7,264 bases of DNA, from positions 1 to 7,264 of the forward strand of contig JASLFY010000141.1 of NCBI GenBank assembly GCA_030150425.1, read 5' to 3'. Below the pieces are notes generated by a model. The model worked only from the letters and a program-made list of their open reading frames with translations, did no database searches and had not been told where the DNA came from. Positions 1-6,050 of this stretch are shown here, piece by piece. Source of the stretch: Yimella sp. GTDB lineage: Bacteria; Actinomycetota; Actinomycetes; Actinomycetales; Dermatophilaceae. Position numbers and translations under genes: made by a program. Numbering within the stretch: position 1 is the stretch's first letter; each line of letters starts with the position of its first letter.

Positions 1-2362
1 GAGCGGCCGACGCACGGGTCGCGGAGCGACCGGCGATCGGGCGACCGATCGCCGACGCGAGGGCCGAGGAGATCATCACGACGGCCAGCACCGCACCGGC
101 GAGCCAGGTGCCGCCGGCGATCGAGGTGACGACCGCGATGACCACGCCGTTGGTGAAGTCGACCCAGCGGTCGGCGTACCGGGCGTAGCGGTCGGCGTCC
201 ATCGCGCGGGCGACGACCTCACCCGGCGGCGTCGGCTCGAGCCGGCGCTGACCGGTCTGACCGACCAGCACCGACATGCGCACCCGCAGCAGCACCTCGA
301 CCCACCAGCGCGGGTAGAGCGAGATCGCCTGGGCGAGCAACCACGGTCCGACCATCACGCTGAAGACCACGCCCAGCGGCCACCACCAGGTGACGGATCC
401 GGCGCGCAGGTCCTGCACGGTGTGGCCCCACAGGTAACCGGTCAGCGCGCCGACCGGACCGGCGAGAGAGAAACCGAGGAACAGGCCGACGGACAACATG
501 CCCCAGTTGGGCCGCACCCACAGCGCGCGCCAGGTGCCCTTCGCCAGCGACGGGCCGGTGCCGACCTCCGGCCGCTCCGGAGGGGTGCCGCGCCGACGCG
601 CGGCCCCGACCGCGACGACCTCGTCGCTGATCTCGTCCTGGTTGTCGTGGTCGACGTCGGCCGCGATCAGCAGGTCGCGGAATCGGCCCGGGGTCGCGGC
701 GAGTTCGGCGCGCGGACCGAACTGCACGAGCGCACCGTGGTCGAGGACCGCGACCAGGTCGGCACGGGCGATCGTCGACAGCCGGTGGGCGACCAGGATG
801 CCGGTGCGTCCGTCGAGCAACCGGTGGGACGCGGCCACGACGCGCGACTCGGTCAGCGGGTCCATTCGCGCGGTCGCCTCGTCGAGCACGACGACGCGTA
901 CGTCGCGCACCAGCAGGCGCGCGAACGCCAACAGCTGCTCCTCCCCCGCGGACAGCGAGGTGCCGCCGGGGCCGAGGACGGTGTCGAGACCGTCCGGCAG
1001 GCCGGCGACCCACTCACCGATCCCGAGCTCGTCGACGACCGCTTCCACCTCCGCGCGCGAGCGCTCGGCGAACAGCGTGATGTTCTCGTGGAGAGTGCCG
1101 GCGACGATCTCGGTGCGCTGGGTGACGACGCCGACGGCGTCGCGCAGCGCGTGCAGGTCGAGGCCGAGGACGTCGACCCCGCCCAGGCGTACGGATCCGG
1201 GCTCGGGGTCCATCGCGCGCGAGACCAGCGAGGCGAGGGTCGACTTGCCCGAACCCGTACGGCCGACCAGGGCGATCGTGTGGCCGCTCGGAACGCGCAG
1301 GCTGATGTCGTGGAGGGCGAACGTGCCCTCGCCGTAACCGAAGTGCAGGTTGTCGAACTCGAGGTCGAGCCCGCCCTCGGGCAGCTCGGCGCCACCCATC
1401 GGCTCGGGCGCCACGGCGAGCATCTGGCGCAGTCGGATGACCGCGCCGAGGCCGGCCTGCAGGTCGGGCAGCTGGTGGGCGACGTTGCCGATCAACCCGA
1501 CGAACATGCTGGTGACCAGGAAGAGCGTGACCAGCTGGGCCAGCGACATTGCGCCGTCGCTGACCAGCGCCACCCCGGCCACCACGACCGCGGCGAGCAG
1601 CGAGTGGAGCACCATCGCCGACCGCAGCGTGACCGCGCGCTCGAGCAGGATGACGTCGCGGAAACGGGCGTGGACGATCGCGGACAACTCGGTGACCCGG
1701 CGGATCGCGAACGACTGGCCCAGGCTCGTACGCAGGTCGTCGCGTCCGGCGATGCCCTCCTCGAGCGCGGCGGCGTGGTCGGTCCAGGCAGCCTCCTCGA
1801 CCACCTTCCGCTCCGCGATCGTGGGCAGCAGCGGGCGCATCACGAACACCACCGCGGCGGCGACGATCGGGAACGCGAACCACCCCGGCCACCAGGTCAG
1901 GCTGGCGATGACCCACAGCGGGATGGTCGAGGCCATCGCCCGCATCACCATCCACAACTGCTGACGTACGAGGGTTCCCACTTCGTGGGTGTCGTCGTCG
2001 ACGCGGTCGAGGACCTCCCCCACCGCCTGCTCGCTCAGCGCGGTCAGCGGCTGGTGGAGGGCTGCGTCGAGCAGGTCCTCACGCAGCTTGCCCTCGGCGC
2101 GGTCGATCACGCCGGCCCACAGGAACCGGCCGATCGTGTCGAGGAAGGCGCCACCGACGACGCAGGCGAGCAGCAGCCAGACGAGGGCGGCGGTGGTGTG
2201 TTCGGCCAGCCGGCCGGCGACGACCGTGCCGAGCGACTGACCCAGGGCGCCGACGCACAACGCGACGAGCGCGACGAGCGCGACCGGCGTGCGGACGCGA
2301 CGCCAGTTCACCTGTCGTTCAGGCGAATTCAAGATGTCGGCGGGGGCTTTGGTGTGGTTCAT
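1..2362 (-). CDS. Fused ABC exporter, TMD1-NBD1-TMD2 part (C-terminal end outside window)
   Basis: The minus frame starting at ATG 2362 stays open for 787 codons to the left edge. Residues 1-330 form an exporter-type membrane domain with hydrophobic segments near 23-70, 130-180 and 245-300. NBD1 spans about 331-560: Walker A GRTGSGKS 367-374, Q-loop in VGVVTQRTEI, signature LSAGE 470-474, Walker B VVVLDEAT 490-497 with catalytic Glu495, D-loop ARMD, and H-loop His526 in VAHRLST. A charged linker is followed by a second membrane domain from about 620, so a second NBD is expected beyond the window, giving a protein of roughly 1,200 residues. The family exports drugs, lipids or peptides across the inner membrane using ATP; the substrate cannot be told from the sequence. 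The signature (LSAGE rather than LSGGQ) and D-loop are variant, as in exporters with two unequal ATP sites. There is no clear Shine-Dalgarno. It is transcribed away from the DUF559 gene. Confidence 0.93.
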   Translation of the reverse strand, partial: MNHTKAPADILNSPERQVNWRRVRTPVALVALVALCVGALGQSLGTVVAGRLAEHTTAALVWLLLACVVGGAFLDTIGRFLWAGVIDRAEGKLREDLLDAALHQPLTALSEQAVGEVLDRVDDDTHEVGTLVRQQLWMVMRAMASTIPLWVIASLTWWPGWFAFPIVAAAVVFVMRPLLPTIAERKVVEEAAWTDHAAALEEGIAGRDDLRTSLGQSFAIRRVTELSAIVHARFRDVILLERAVTLRSAMVLHSLLAAVVVAGVALVSDGAMSLAQLVTLFLVTSMFVGLIGNVAHQLPDLQAGLGAVIRLRQMLAVAPEPMGGAELPEGGLDLEFDNLHFGYGEGTFALHDISLRVPSGHTIALVGRTGSGKSTLASLVSRAMDPEPGSVRLGGVDVLGLDLHALRDAVGVVTQRTEIVAGTLHENITLFAERSRAEVEAVVDELGIGEWVAGLPDGLDTVLGPGGTSLSAGEEQLLAFARLLVRDVRVVVLDEATARMDPLTESRVVAASHRLLDGRTGILVAHRLSTIARADLVAVLDHGALVQFGPRAELAATPGRFRDLLIAADVDHDNQDEISDEVVAVGAARRRGTPPERPEVGTGPSLAKGTWRALWVRPNWGMLSVGLFLGFSLAGPVGALTGYLWGHTVQDLRAGSVTWWWPLGVVFSVMVGPWLLAQAISLYPRWWVEVLLRVRMSVLVGQTGQRRLEPTPPGEVVARAMDADRYARYADRWVDFTNGVVIAVVTSIAGGTWLAGAVLAVVMISSALASAIGRPIAGRSATRASAA

Positions 2363-2373
2363 GGCAATGTCCA

Positions 2374-2403
2374 ACGCTAGGGGTGACCACCGACAACCGC
2401 CAA
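2374..2403 (-). promoter_or_regulatory. Putative sigma-70-type promoter of the ABC exporter gene
   Basis: On the minus strand TTGGCG (2403-2398) is followed after 18 bases by TAGCGT (2379-2374), which fits the actinobacterial -10 pattern TANNNT. The ATG at 2362 lies only 11 bases after the -10 box. The mRNA would therefore start about 3-6 bases before the start codon, nearly leaderless, which agrees with the missing Shine-Dalgarno. This is inferred from motif match only. Confidence 0.45.
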
Positions 2404-2420
2404 CGAATTTTGGGGGCGGT

Positions 2421-2461
2421 GGGGTGCTGTGTACATGAGGGGCGGGGTGCTGCGTACATGA
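2421..2461. repeat. Tandem 18-bp direct repeat, 23-bp period
   Basis: GGGGTGCTGTGTACATGA at 2421-2438 and GGGGTGCTGCGTACATGA at 2444-2461 differ at one base. The core GCTGYGTAC recurs at 2471-2479 and 2529-2537, and in inverse form at 3501-3509. The pair lies just upstream of the -35 box of the ABC exporter promoter, where a regulator could bind. It may equally be part of the repeat family flanking the DUF559 gene. Confidence 0.75.
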
Positions 2462-2481
2462 CTCGCGAGCGCTGCGTACGC

Positions 2482-2530
2482 GGCTCGCGACCGGCGCCAT
2501 CCGCGAGCCAGGCTCGCACCGTCCGCGAGC
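2482..2530. repeat. Two adjacent REP-like palindromic units
   Basis: Unit 1 (2482-2508) pairs GCTCGCG (2483-2489) with CGCGAGC (2502-2508) across a 12-base loop. Unit 2 (2511-2530) pairs GCTCGC (2512-2517) with GCGAGC (2525-2530) across 7 bases. Both have the form GGCTCGC..ACCG..TCCGCGAGC, so unit 2 looks like a shorter copy of unit 1. A further palindrome CTCGCGAG lies at 2462-2469. Related words occur beyond the far end of the neighbouring gene. Confidence 0.7.
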
Positions 2531-2538
2531 TGTGTACG
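2522..2538 (+). repeat. Left copy of a 17-bp inverted repeat flanking the DUF559 gene
   Basis: The sequence TCCGCGAGCTGTGTACG is the exact reverse complement of bases 3500-3516. The two copies enclose the DUF559 reading frame, with 53 bases between this copy and the ATG at 2592. Confidence 0.8.
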
Positions 2539-2591
2539 CCACCTGTGGAGAGCCGGAACCGGACCGCCCGGAATCTGCCACGCTGCGGCGG

Positions 2592-3493
2592 ATGAACCAG
2601 CCGTTCCTGTCGTACGCCGACGCGCGCGCCGCCGGGATCTCCCGACGCACTCTCCAGTCGCCGGCGTACACCCGGATCATGCGCGACTGTTACGTGCCGT
2701 CGACCCTCCCGTTGACCCACGACCTCGTCGTCCGCGCTGCGCTCCGGACGATCCCGGGTGCGGCCTTCGCTGTCGGGACAGTGCGGCGATGCTGTGGCGC
2801 GGGATCGCTCCCGCCCCCTGCGTCGCCCACGTCGGCGGGGTCGACGCCCGACGCTCGGTACGCGGTGAGGTGCGTTTCCGGCAGTACGCCGTCCAGCCGG
2901 AGCTGCGAACCCTGCGCGGGATCCCCGTCACCAGCCCGGCCCAGACGTTCCTCGATCTCGCCGACGGCCTGGAGTTCGTCGAGTTGCTGGTGCTCGGCGA
3001 CTCGCTCATCCACCGCACCGACCTCACGGCCTCCGGGCTGCGTACGGCGGCCGCGCACTTCCACGGCCATCGCACGCAGTTCGCTCGGGAAGTTGCGGCG
3101 GCCTGCCGGGACGACGTCGAGTCGGCCAGAGAGACCAGGGCTCGACTCCTGATCATGAGTGCCGGTCTTCCCGAGCCGACCGCGAACCTCGTCGTCACAC
3201 TTCCCGACAACCGCTGGCGCCGCATCGATCTCACCTACCCCCGATGGAAGCTGGGAATCGAGTACGACGGTCGGCATCACATCGAACGCGAGGAGCAGTG
3301 GGAGCGCGACATCCTGCGACGCGAGGAACTCGAAGCGCTCGGTTGGCGATTCGTGGTGCTCACGAACAACGATCTCTACCGAACACCGGCAACCACCCTT
3401 CGCCGGATCGTCGACGCGATCGAGCAACTCAGCGGCGTACGGCCGACGATCGCACCAGGATGGCTGCGGTACTTCCCCCAGGTGGGGCGGTGA
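2592..3493 (+). pseudogene. DUF559 endonuclease-like protein with AbiEi-type N-terminus, frameshifted
   Basis: The protein is split between two frames. Codons from ATG 2592 encode an AbiEi-antitoxin-like winged-helix start (SYADARAAGISRRTL, then a YVPS end) up to GAAFAVG. From about 2777 the family sequence continues in another frame as DSAAMLWRGIAP and runs to TGA 3491-3493. Restoring one G in the GGG run 2775-2777 joins them into a 300-residue protein, about the family length. The C-terminal DUF559 domain is PD-(D/E)XK/Vsr-like: RIDLTYP followed by GIEYDGRHH (Asp213, Glu224, Asp226 in the repaired protein), QWERDILRREEL, and GWRFVVLT. The family is predicted to have a nuclease fold; its true role is unknown, and I infer no activity here. 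A GTG at 2532 is in frame, but homologs as I remember them begin near MNQPF. The gene converges on rplL and is flanked by inverted repeats. A sequencing error instead of real decay is possible. Confidence 0.85.
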
Positions 3494-3495
3494 GC

Positions 3496-3589
3496 CGTAC
3501 GTACACAGCTCGCGGATGCCGCGTACGCCGCCCGCGATTCGCTTCGGTCGCGAGCGGTGCCCGCTCCATCCGCCACTCGTGTACGCAAC
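3496..3589. repeat. Right flank made of the same words as the left flank
   Basis: Read on the minus strand, 3528-3508 gives GCGTACGCGGC joined directly to ATCCGCGAGC. In the left flank the same two words lie at 2474-2484 and 2499-2508, separated by 14 bases. Further related words are GTCGCGAGC (3548-3556) and GTACGCAAC (3581-3589). The rest of the gap up to 3633 shows no gene. Confidence 0.65.
3500..3516 (-). repeat. Right copy of the 17-bp inverted repeat
   Basis: CGTACACAGCTCGCGGA is the exact reverse complement of 2522-2538 and begins 7 bases after the DUF559 stop codon. It overlaps the larger right-flank repeat region. Confidence 0.8.
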
Positions 3590-3633
3590 GCCGGGCCGCG
3601 ACCGTACGACCCGGAACCCAACGGAAACGCGAC

Positions 3634-3665
3634 GAGCGGGCCGGACCCGAAGGTCCGACCCGCTC
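3634..3665 (-). terminator. Intrinsic terminator of the rplJ-rplL operon
   Basis: In the minus-strand RNA, GAGCGGGUCGGACC pairs with GGUCCGGCCCGCUC across a UUCG tetraloop, 14 pairs with one G-U wobble. It lies 29 bases after the rplL stop and is followed by a weak U-rich stretch (GTTTCC). In the plus-strand RNA the same stem has an A-C mismatch, so it works best for rplL, though it could also stop transcripts from the convergent DUF559 gene. Confidence 0.85.
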
Positions 3666-3694
3666 GGTGCAGGAGTGCGGCTAAGCCGCGGAAC

Positions 3695-4081
3695 TCACTT
3701 GAGCTCGACGGTGGCGCCGGCGCCCTCGAGCTGCTCCTTGGCCTTCTCGGCCGCAGCCTTGTCGACCTTCTCCAGGACGGGCTTCGGAGCGCCGTCGACC
3801 AGGTCCTTGGCTTCCTTCAGACCCAGGGAGGTCAGCGCGCGGACCTCCTTGATGACGCCGATCTTCTTGTCGCCGGCCGAGACCAGGACGACGTCGAACT
3901 CGTCCTGCTCCTCGGCAGCGGCGTCGCCGCCACCCGCCGGGGCGCCGGCCGCGGCAACCGCAACCGGGGCAGCCGCGGTGACACCGAAGGTGTCCTCGAA
4001 CTGCTTCACGAACTCGGAGAGCTCGATGAGGGTCATTTCCTTGAAGGCCTCAAGGAGCTCGTCGGTGCTGAGCTTCGCCAT
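3695..4081 (-). CDS. rplL: 50S ribosomal protein L7/L12
   Basis: This 128-residue protein has the normal length for bacterial L7/L12, the multicopy stalk protein that recruits and stimulates translational GTPases on the large subunit. Residues 1-33 (MAKLSTDELLEAFKEMTLIE onward) form the helical dimerisation domain that binds L10. Residues about 34-58 are the flexible Ala/Gly/Pro hinge. The C-terminal domain from about 60 carries the factor-binding surface (KIGVIKEVR, GLKEAKDLVDGAPK) and ends in VELK. The start ATG at 4081 has AAGGAA about 8 bases upstream. It lies 63 bases after rplJ, almost certainly in the same operon, and no promoter is evident in that gap. The C-terminus and length are typical and nothing is odd. 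Confidence 0.98.
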   Translation of the reverse strand: MAKLSTDELLEAFKEMTLIELSEFVKQFEDTFGVTAAAPVAVAAAGAPAGGGDAAAEEQDEFDVVLVSAGDKKIGVIKEVRALTSLGLKEAKDLVDGAPKPVLEKVDKAAAEKAKEQLEGAGATVELK

Positions 4082-4144
4082 GATGGCTTCCTTTCGTTTC
4101 TTGCCGTGAGTGGCGTTTTCAGTGAAATCGAACCGAGCGGGTGC

Positions 4145-4726
4145 TCAGTTCTCGTCGCCACCCTCGGCGACGTCGGGGGTGCTGTCGGTGCTGGCACCAG
4201 CGGCCGGACCTTCGGTCTCGACCTTGGCGCGCAGCGCGTCGACCACGCGAGCGGTCTGCGACAGCGGGGCAGCAAAGAGGTAAACCGCCTTGCTGAGCGA
4301 GGCGTTCATCGCGCCGGCCAGCTTGGCCAGCAGAACCTCGCGGGACTCCAAGCTCGCGAGCTTGGTGATCTCCTCGGCCGAGAGCGACTTGCCGTCGAGC
4401 ACGCCACCCTTGATCACGAGGAGCGGGTTCGCCTTGGCGAAGTCACGCAGCTTCTTGGCCGCCTCGACCGGGTCACCGGTGACGAAGGCGATGGCGGAAG
4501 GACCGACGAGCTGACCGTCGAAAGCCGTGACTCCGGCTTCGGCGGCGGCGCGCTCGGTGAGCGTGTTCTTCACCACGGCGTAGGTCGCGTGCTCACGCAG
4601 TTCGCTGCGCAGCTGGGTCAGCTGCGCCACGGTCAAACCGCGGTACTCCGTCAGCACGGCCGCACCCGACTCGCGGAACTTGCCCGCGAGCTCGGCGATG
4701 GCGGCGTTCTTGTCGAGCTTCGCCAT
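4145..4726 (-). CDS. rplJ: 50S ribosomal protein L10
   Basis: This 193-residue protein is L10, the base of the ribosomal stalk. Residues about 1-130 bind 23S rRNA and show the family pattern: MAKLDKNAAIAEL start, GAAVLTEYRGLTVAQ, YAVVKNTLTERA, and LVGPSAIAF. The helix around 133-160 (LLAKLAGAMNASLSKAVYLF) is where L7/L12 dimers dock. A C-terminal tail rich in Ala, Gly, Asp and Glu makes it slightly longer than the E. coli protein, as is common in actinobacteria. The frame is open upstream to 4891, but ATG 4726 is clearly the start: it follows a perfect AAGGAGGT and matches the family N-terminus. L10-L12 complexes usually repress this operon by binding the leader RNA, and a structured leader is present here. 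Confidence 0.98.
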   Translation of the reverse strand: MAKLDKNAAIAELAGKFRESGAAVLTEYRGLTVAQLTQLRSELREHATYAVVKNTLTERAAAEAGVTAFDGQLVGPSAIAFVTGDPVEAAKKLRDFAKANPLLVIKGGVLDGKSLSAEEITKLASLESREVLLAKLAGAMNASLSKAVYLFAAPLSQTARVVDALRAKVETEGPAAGASTDSTPDVAEGGDEN

Positions 4727-4730
4727 GCGG

Positions 4731-4738
4731 ACCTCCTT
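4731..4738 (-). promoter_or_regulatory. Perfect Shine-Dalgarno for rplJ
   Basis: AAGGAGGT is followed by four bases (CCGC) and ATG 4726. It settles the rplJ start against the 55-codon open extension upstream. Confidence 0.9.
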
Positions 4739-4770
4739 CGATCGTGGTTGCCAGTCGATCCGGTCCGACG

Positions 4771-4803
4771 AAAAGAGCCCCGGCGCAGATGCGCTCAGGG
4801 CTC
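4771..4803 (-). terminator. Terminator/attenuator hairpin in the rplJ leader
   Basis: In minus-strand RNA, GAGCCC (4803-4798) pairs with GGGCUC (4780-4775), with an inner GCGC/GCGC stem around a 4-base loop, followed by UUUU (4774-4771). It has the form of an intrinsic terminator but lies 45-77 bases before the rplJ start and well inside the presumed leader. It is therefore better read as an attenuator than as the end of the lipoprotein gene, which has its own hairpin at 4927-4968. Confidence 0.7.
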
Positions 4804-4911
4804 GAAGATGTGCAGGGCACACGTACGGCTGAAGCTCACCTGCGCTGGTCGCCCGTTTCGGCGGGACCTTCGGGCATCTGCTCACGCACATGCCGACCGG
4901 CGGTCATTGGT
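4804..4911 (-). ncRNA. L10-leader-like autoregulatory region
   Basis: The untranslated stretch between the presumed transcription start near 4911 and the attenuator can fold into two stems. GGUC..CCG pairs with CGG..GACC over 4868-4847, and GCAGG (4843-4839) pairs with CCUGC (4816-4812). Known rplJ leaders bind L10 complexed with L12 to shut the operon off, and the position and layered stems fit that role. The identification rests on position and hand folding, not a covariance model. Confidence 0.55.
4836..4907 (-). CDS. Possible 23-residue leader ORF upstream of rplJ
   Basis: ATG 4907 is preceded by AGGAG with 5 bases between, and the frame runs 23 codons to TGA 4838-4836. The peptide starts MTAGRHVREQM, is mostly polar, and ends in two Arg codons (CGC, AGG); it resembles nothing I know. 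The last codons and stop form the 5' arm of the GCAGG/CCUGC leader stem, so a terminating ribosome would disrupt that stem upstream of the attenuator. Against it: short ORFs are frequent by chance in GC-rich DNA, and if transcription starts near 4911 most of the AGGAG would not be in the RNA. Confidence 0.3.
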   Translation of the reverse strand: MTAGRHVREQMPEGPAETGDQRR

Positions 4912-4917
4912 TCTCCT

Positions 4918-4947
4918 ATCGTAGGGGCGGGCGTACGTTCCGACCAA
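4918..4947 (-). promoter_or_regulatory. Putative promoter of the rplJ-rplL operon
   Basis: TTGGTC (4947-4942), an 18-base spacer and TACGAT (4923-4918) resemble a housekeeping sigma promoter. It would start RNA near 4911, giving a leader of about 185 bases before rplJ. The -35 box sits in the loop, and the spacer contains the 3' arm, of the hairpin that ends the lipoprotein gene. Confidence 0.55.
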
Positions 4948-4968
4948 ATCGAGCGGTCGTACGCCCGC
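4927..4968 (-). terminator. Hairpin terminator after the lipoprotein gene
   Basis: An 11-base perfect inverted repeat, GCGGGCGTACG (4968-4958) with CGTACGCCCGC (4937-4927), encloses a 20-base loop and begins 7 bases after the lipoprotein stop. No U-tract follows, as is common for actinobacterial terminators. CGTACG is present in both arms. Confidence 0.7.
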
Positions 4969-4975
4969 ACCCACC

Positions 4976-5926
4976 TCAGGAGGTCGGGTCCGGCTCGGCG
5001 CCGAGGTCGGTCGACATGTCCTCGACCTGGGACTTCGCCGGGGCAACGACCGCCGGCGCCGCGTTCCACTTCGCGTAGCGCATCGTCAGCACGTCGGGGC
5101 CGCTCGGGTCGGAGTCCAGCTTCGACAGCTCGGTGCCGTCCACGTTGTAGCGCGCGGGGCGCCCGTCGGCGGTCACCCAGGTGTCGATGTAGACCGTGGT
5201 GCCGACGTACTTCTTGCTGTCGCCGGCCATCTCCGACCGCATCTCCGCGGCGTCCTTCGGCGACAGCTTCAGCACCTTCTCGAACTGCTCGGTGAGCAGG
5301 TCGGTGTAGACGTTGCCGGCCACCGCGGAGCGGTAGTGCGCCTGCCCGCCCTCCGCGCCGACGAAGGTGGTGCGCTTCGCCTTCGCGATCGCGGTCGCCT
5401 GCAGGGTCGGCGACACCATCACCCCCATGGCCCCGAAGGCGTCCCCGCCCGGCAGCTGACTGTTCTGGCTGCTGCTGCCTGACGAGCCGTCCTGCGGCAA
5501 CCGCATCCACGGGCCACGGCCTCGACCACCCAGCTTCATGTAGGTGACGTGGTCGACGATCCGCATCTCACCCTCGGGGTCCTTGATCGACAGATCCGTA
5601 CGGGTCGGGTCGATCAGGTGGACGTCCATCGTGGTGGTGCCGTCGTCGAGGTTGCTGACGACCTCGTACGACCGCACGTCCGCGACCGCCTTCGTCAGGT
5701 CGGTGCTCAACTGCGCGCTCGACACCGTCGCGCCCGGGGTGGGCGCCACGGTGGTCGACGTCGTCGAGGTGGTGGTCGAGGTCGCTGCGGAGGGCGACGA
5801 AGACGTGGAGGACGTGGTCGTTGCGGCCACGGAGGTGGTGCCGGCCGAGGCCGCCGTGTCGGTGCCGCACGCCGCGAGCGGCAGCGACAGGGCACAGAGC
5901 AGGGCAAGGGTTGCGGTCGTACGCAT
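4976..5926 (-). CDS. Secreted lipoprotein, LppX/LprG-like fold suspected
   Basis: The 316-residue product begins MRTTATLALLCALSLPLAAC: a short positive start, a hydrophobic core and an LAAC lipobox, so Cys20 should be lipidated and the protein anchored outside the membrane. Residues about 21-70 are a Ser/Thr/Ala-rich tether. The remainder (from LSTDLTKAVADVRSYEVV) has alternating strand-like segments with EMRIVDHVTYMKLGG and PWMRLP, then a Ser-rich insert near 170-185, then helix/strand segments. This layout resembles the LolA-like LppX/LprAFG family, which carries or binds lipids in mycobacteria; the match is weak and the function unknown. ATG 5926 was chosen over an upstream in-frame ATG at 5977 because it gives a clean signal peptide and follows GGGGAA. 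Hairpins on both sides suggest it is transcribed alone; a lone TACGAT at 5992-5987 could be its -10 box, but no good -35 is visible. Confidence 0.88.
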   Translation of the reverse strand: MRTTATLALLCALSLPLAACGTDTAASAGTTSVAATTTSSTSSSPSAATSTTTSTTSTTVAPTPGATVSSAQLSTDLTKAVADVRSYEVVSNLDDGTTTMDVHLIDPTRTDLSIKDPEGEMRIVDHVTYMKLGGRGRGPWMRLPQDGSSGSSSQNSQLPGGDAFGAMGVMVSPTLQATAIAKAKRTTFVGAEGGQAHYRSAVAGNVYTDLLTEQFEKVLKLSPKDAAEMRSEMAGDSKKYVGTTVYIDTWVTADGRPARYNVDGTELSKLDSDPSGPDVLTMRYAKWNAAPAVVAPAKSQVEDMSTDLGAEPDPTS

Positions 5927-6050
5927 GAATGGGTTCCCCGGGTGTTCGAAGTGACGGTGCGGGCACCCTCGGTGCACGCTGCACGGATCGTACGAACCGC
6001 GGGGCCGTCGTGCGGCCGCTTTCGCCGGATCGTGACCTGCGGCAACGCGA

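Noticed and set aside
422..2380. Long plus-strand open frame (652 codons)
   Set aside because: It is antisense to the ABC exporter, whose minus frame holds all ABC motifs; the plus product is Arg/Glu/Gln/Asp-rich with no recognisable family.
2421..2530. CRISPR-like array
   Set aside because: Only two near-identical direct repeats with a 5-base gap, followed by palindromes; no regular spacers and no cas genes.
2319..2720. Minus-strand open frame of 133 codons across the exporter start
   Set aside because: It overlaps the exporter start in another frame, crosses the repeat region, and has no recognisable domain.
2690..3427. Minus-strand open frame of 245 codons opposite the DUF559 gene
   Set aside because: No family resemblance, whereas the plus strand shows clear DUF559 motifs despite the frameshift.
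3677..3689. Small hairpin GCGGC-TAA-GCCGC after rplL
   Set aside because: Only 5 base pairs with a 3-base loop; the stronger UUCG hairpin at 3634-3665 explains termination.
3557..4924. Plus-strand open frame of 455 codons
   Set aside because: It runs antisense through rplL and rplJ, which are certain; typical of GC-rich shadow frames.
5740..5850. GTC/GGT-rich simple repeat
   Set aside because: It is the coding sequence of the Ser/Thr-rich tether of the lipoprotein, not an independent repeat element.
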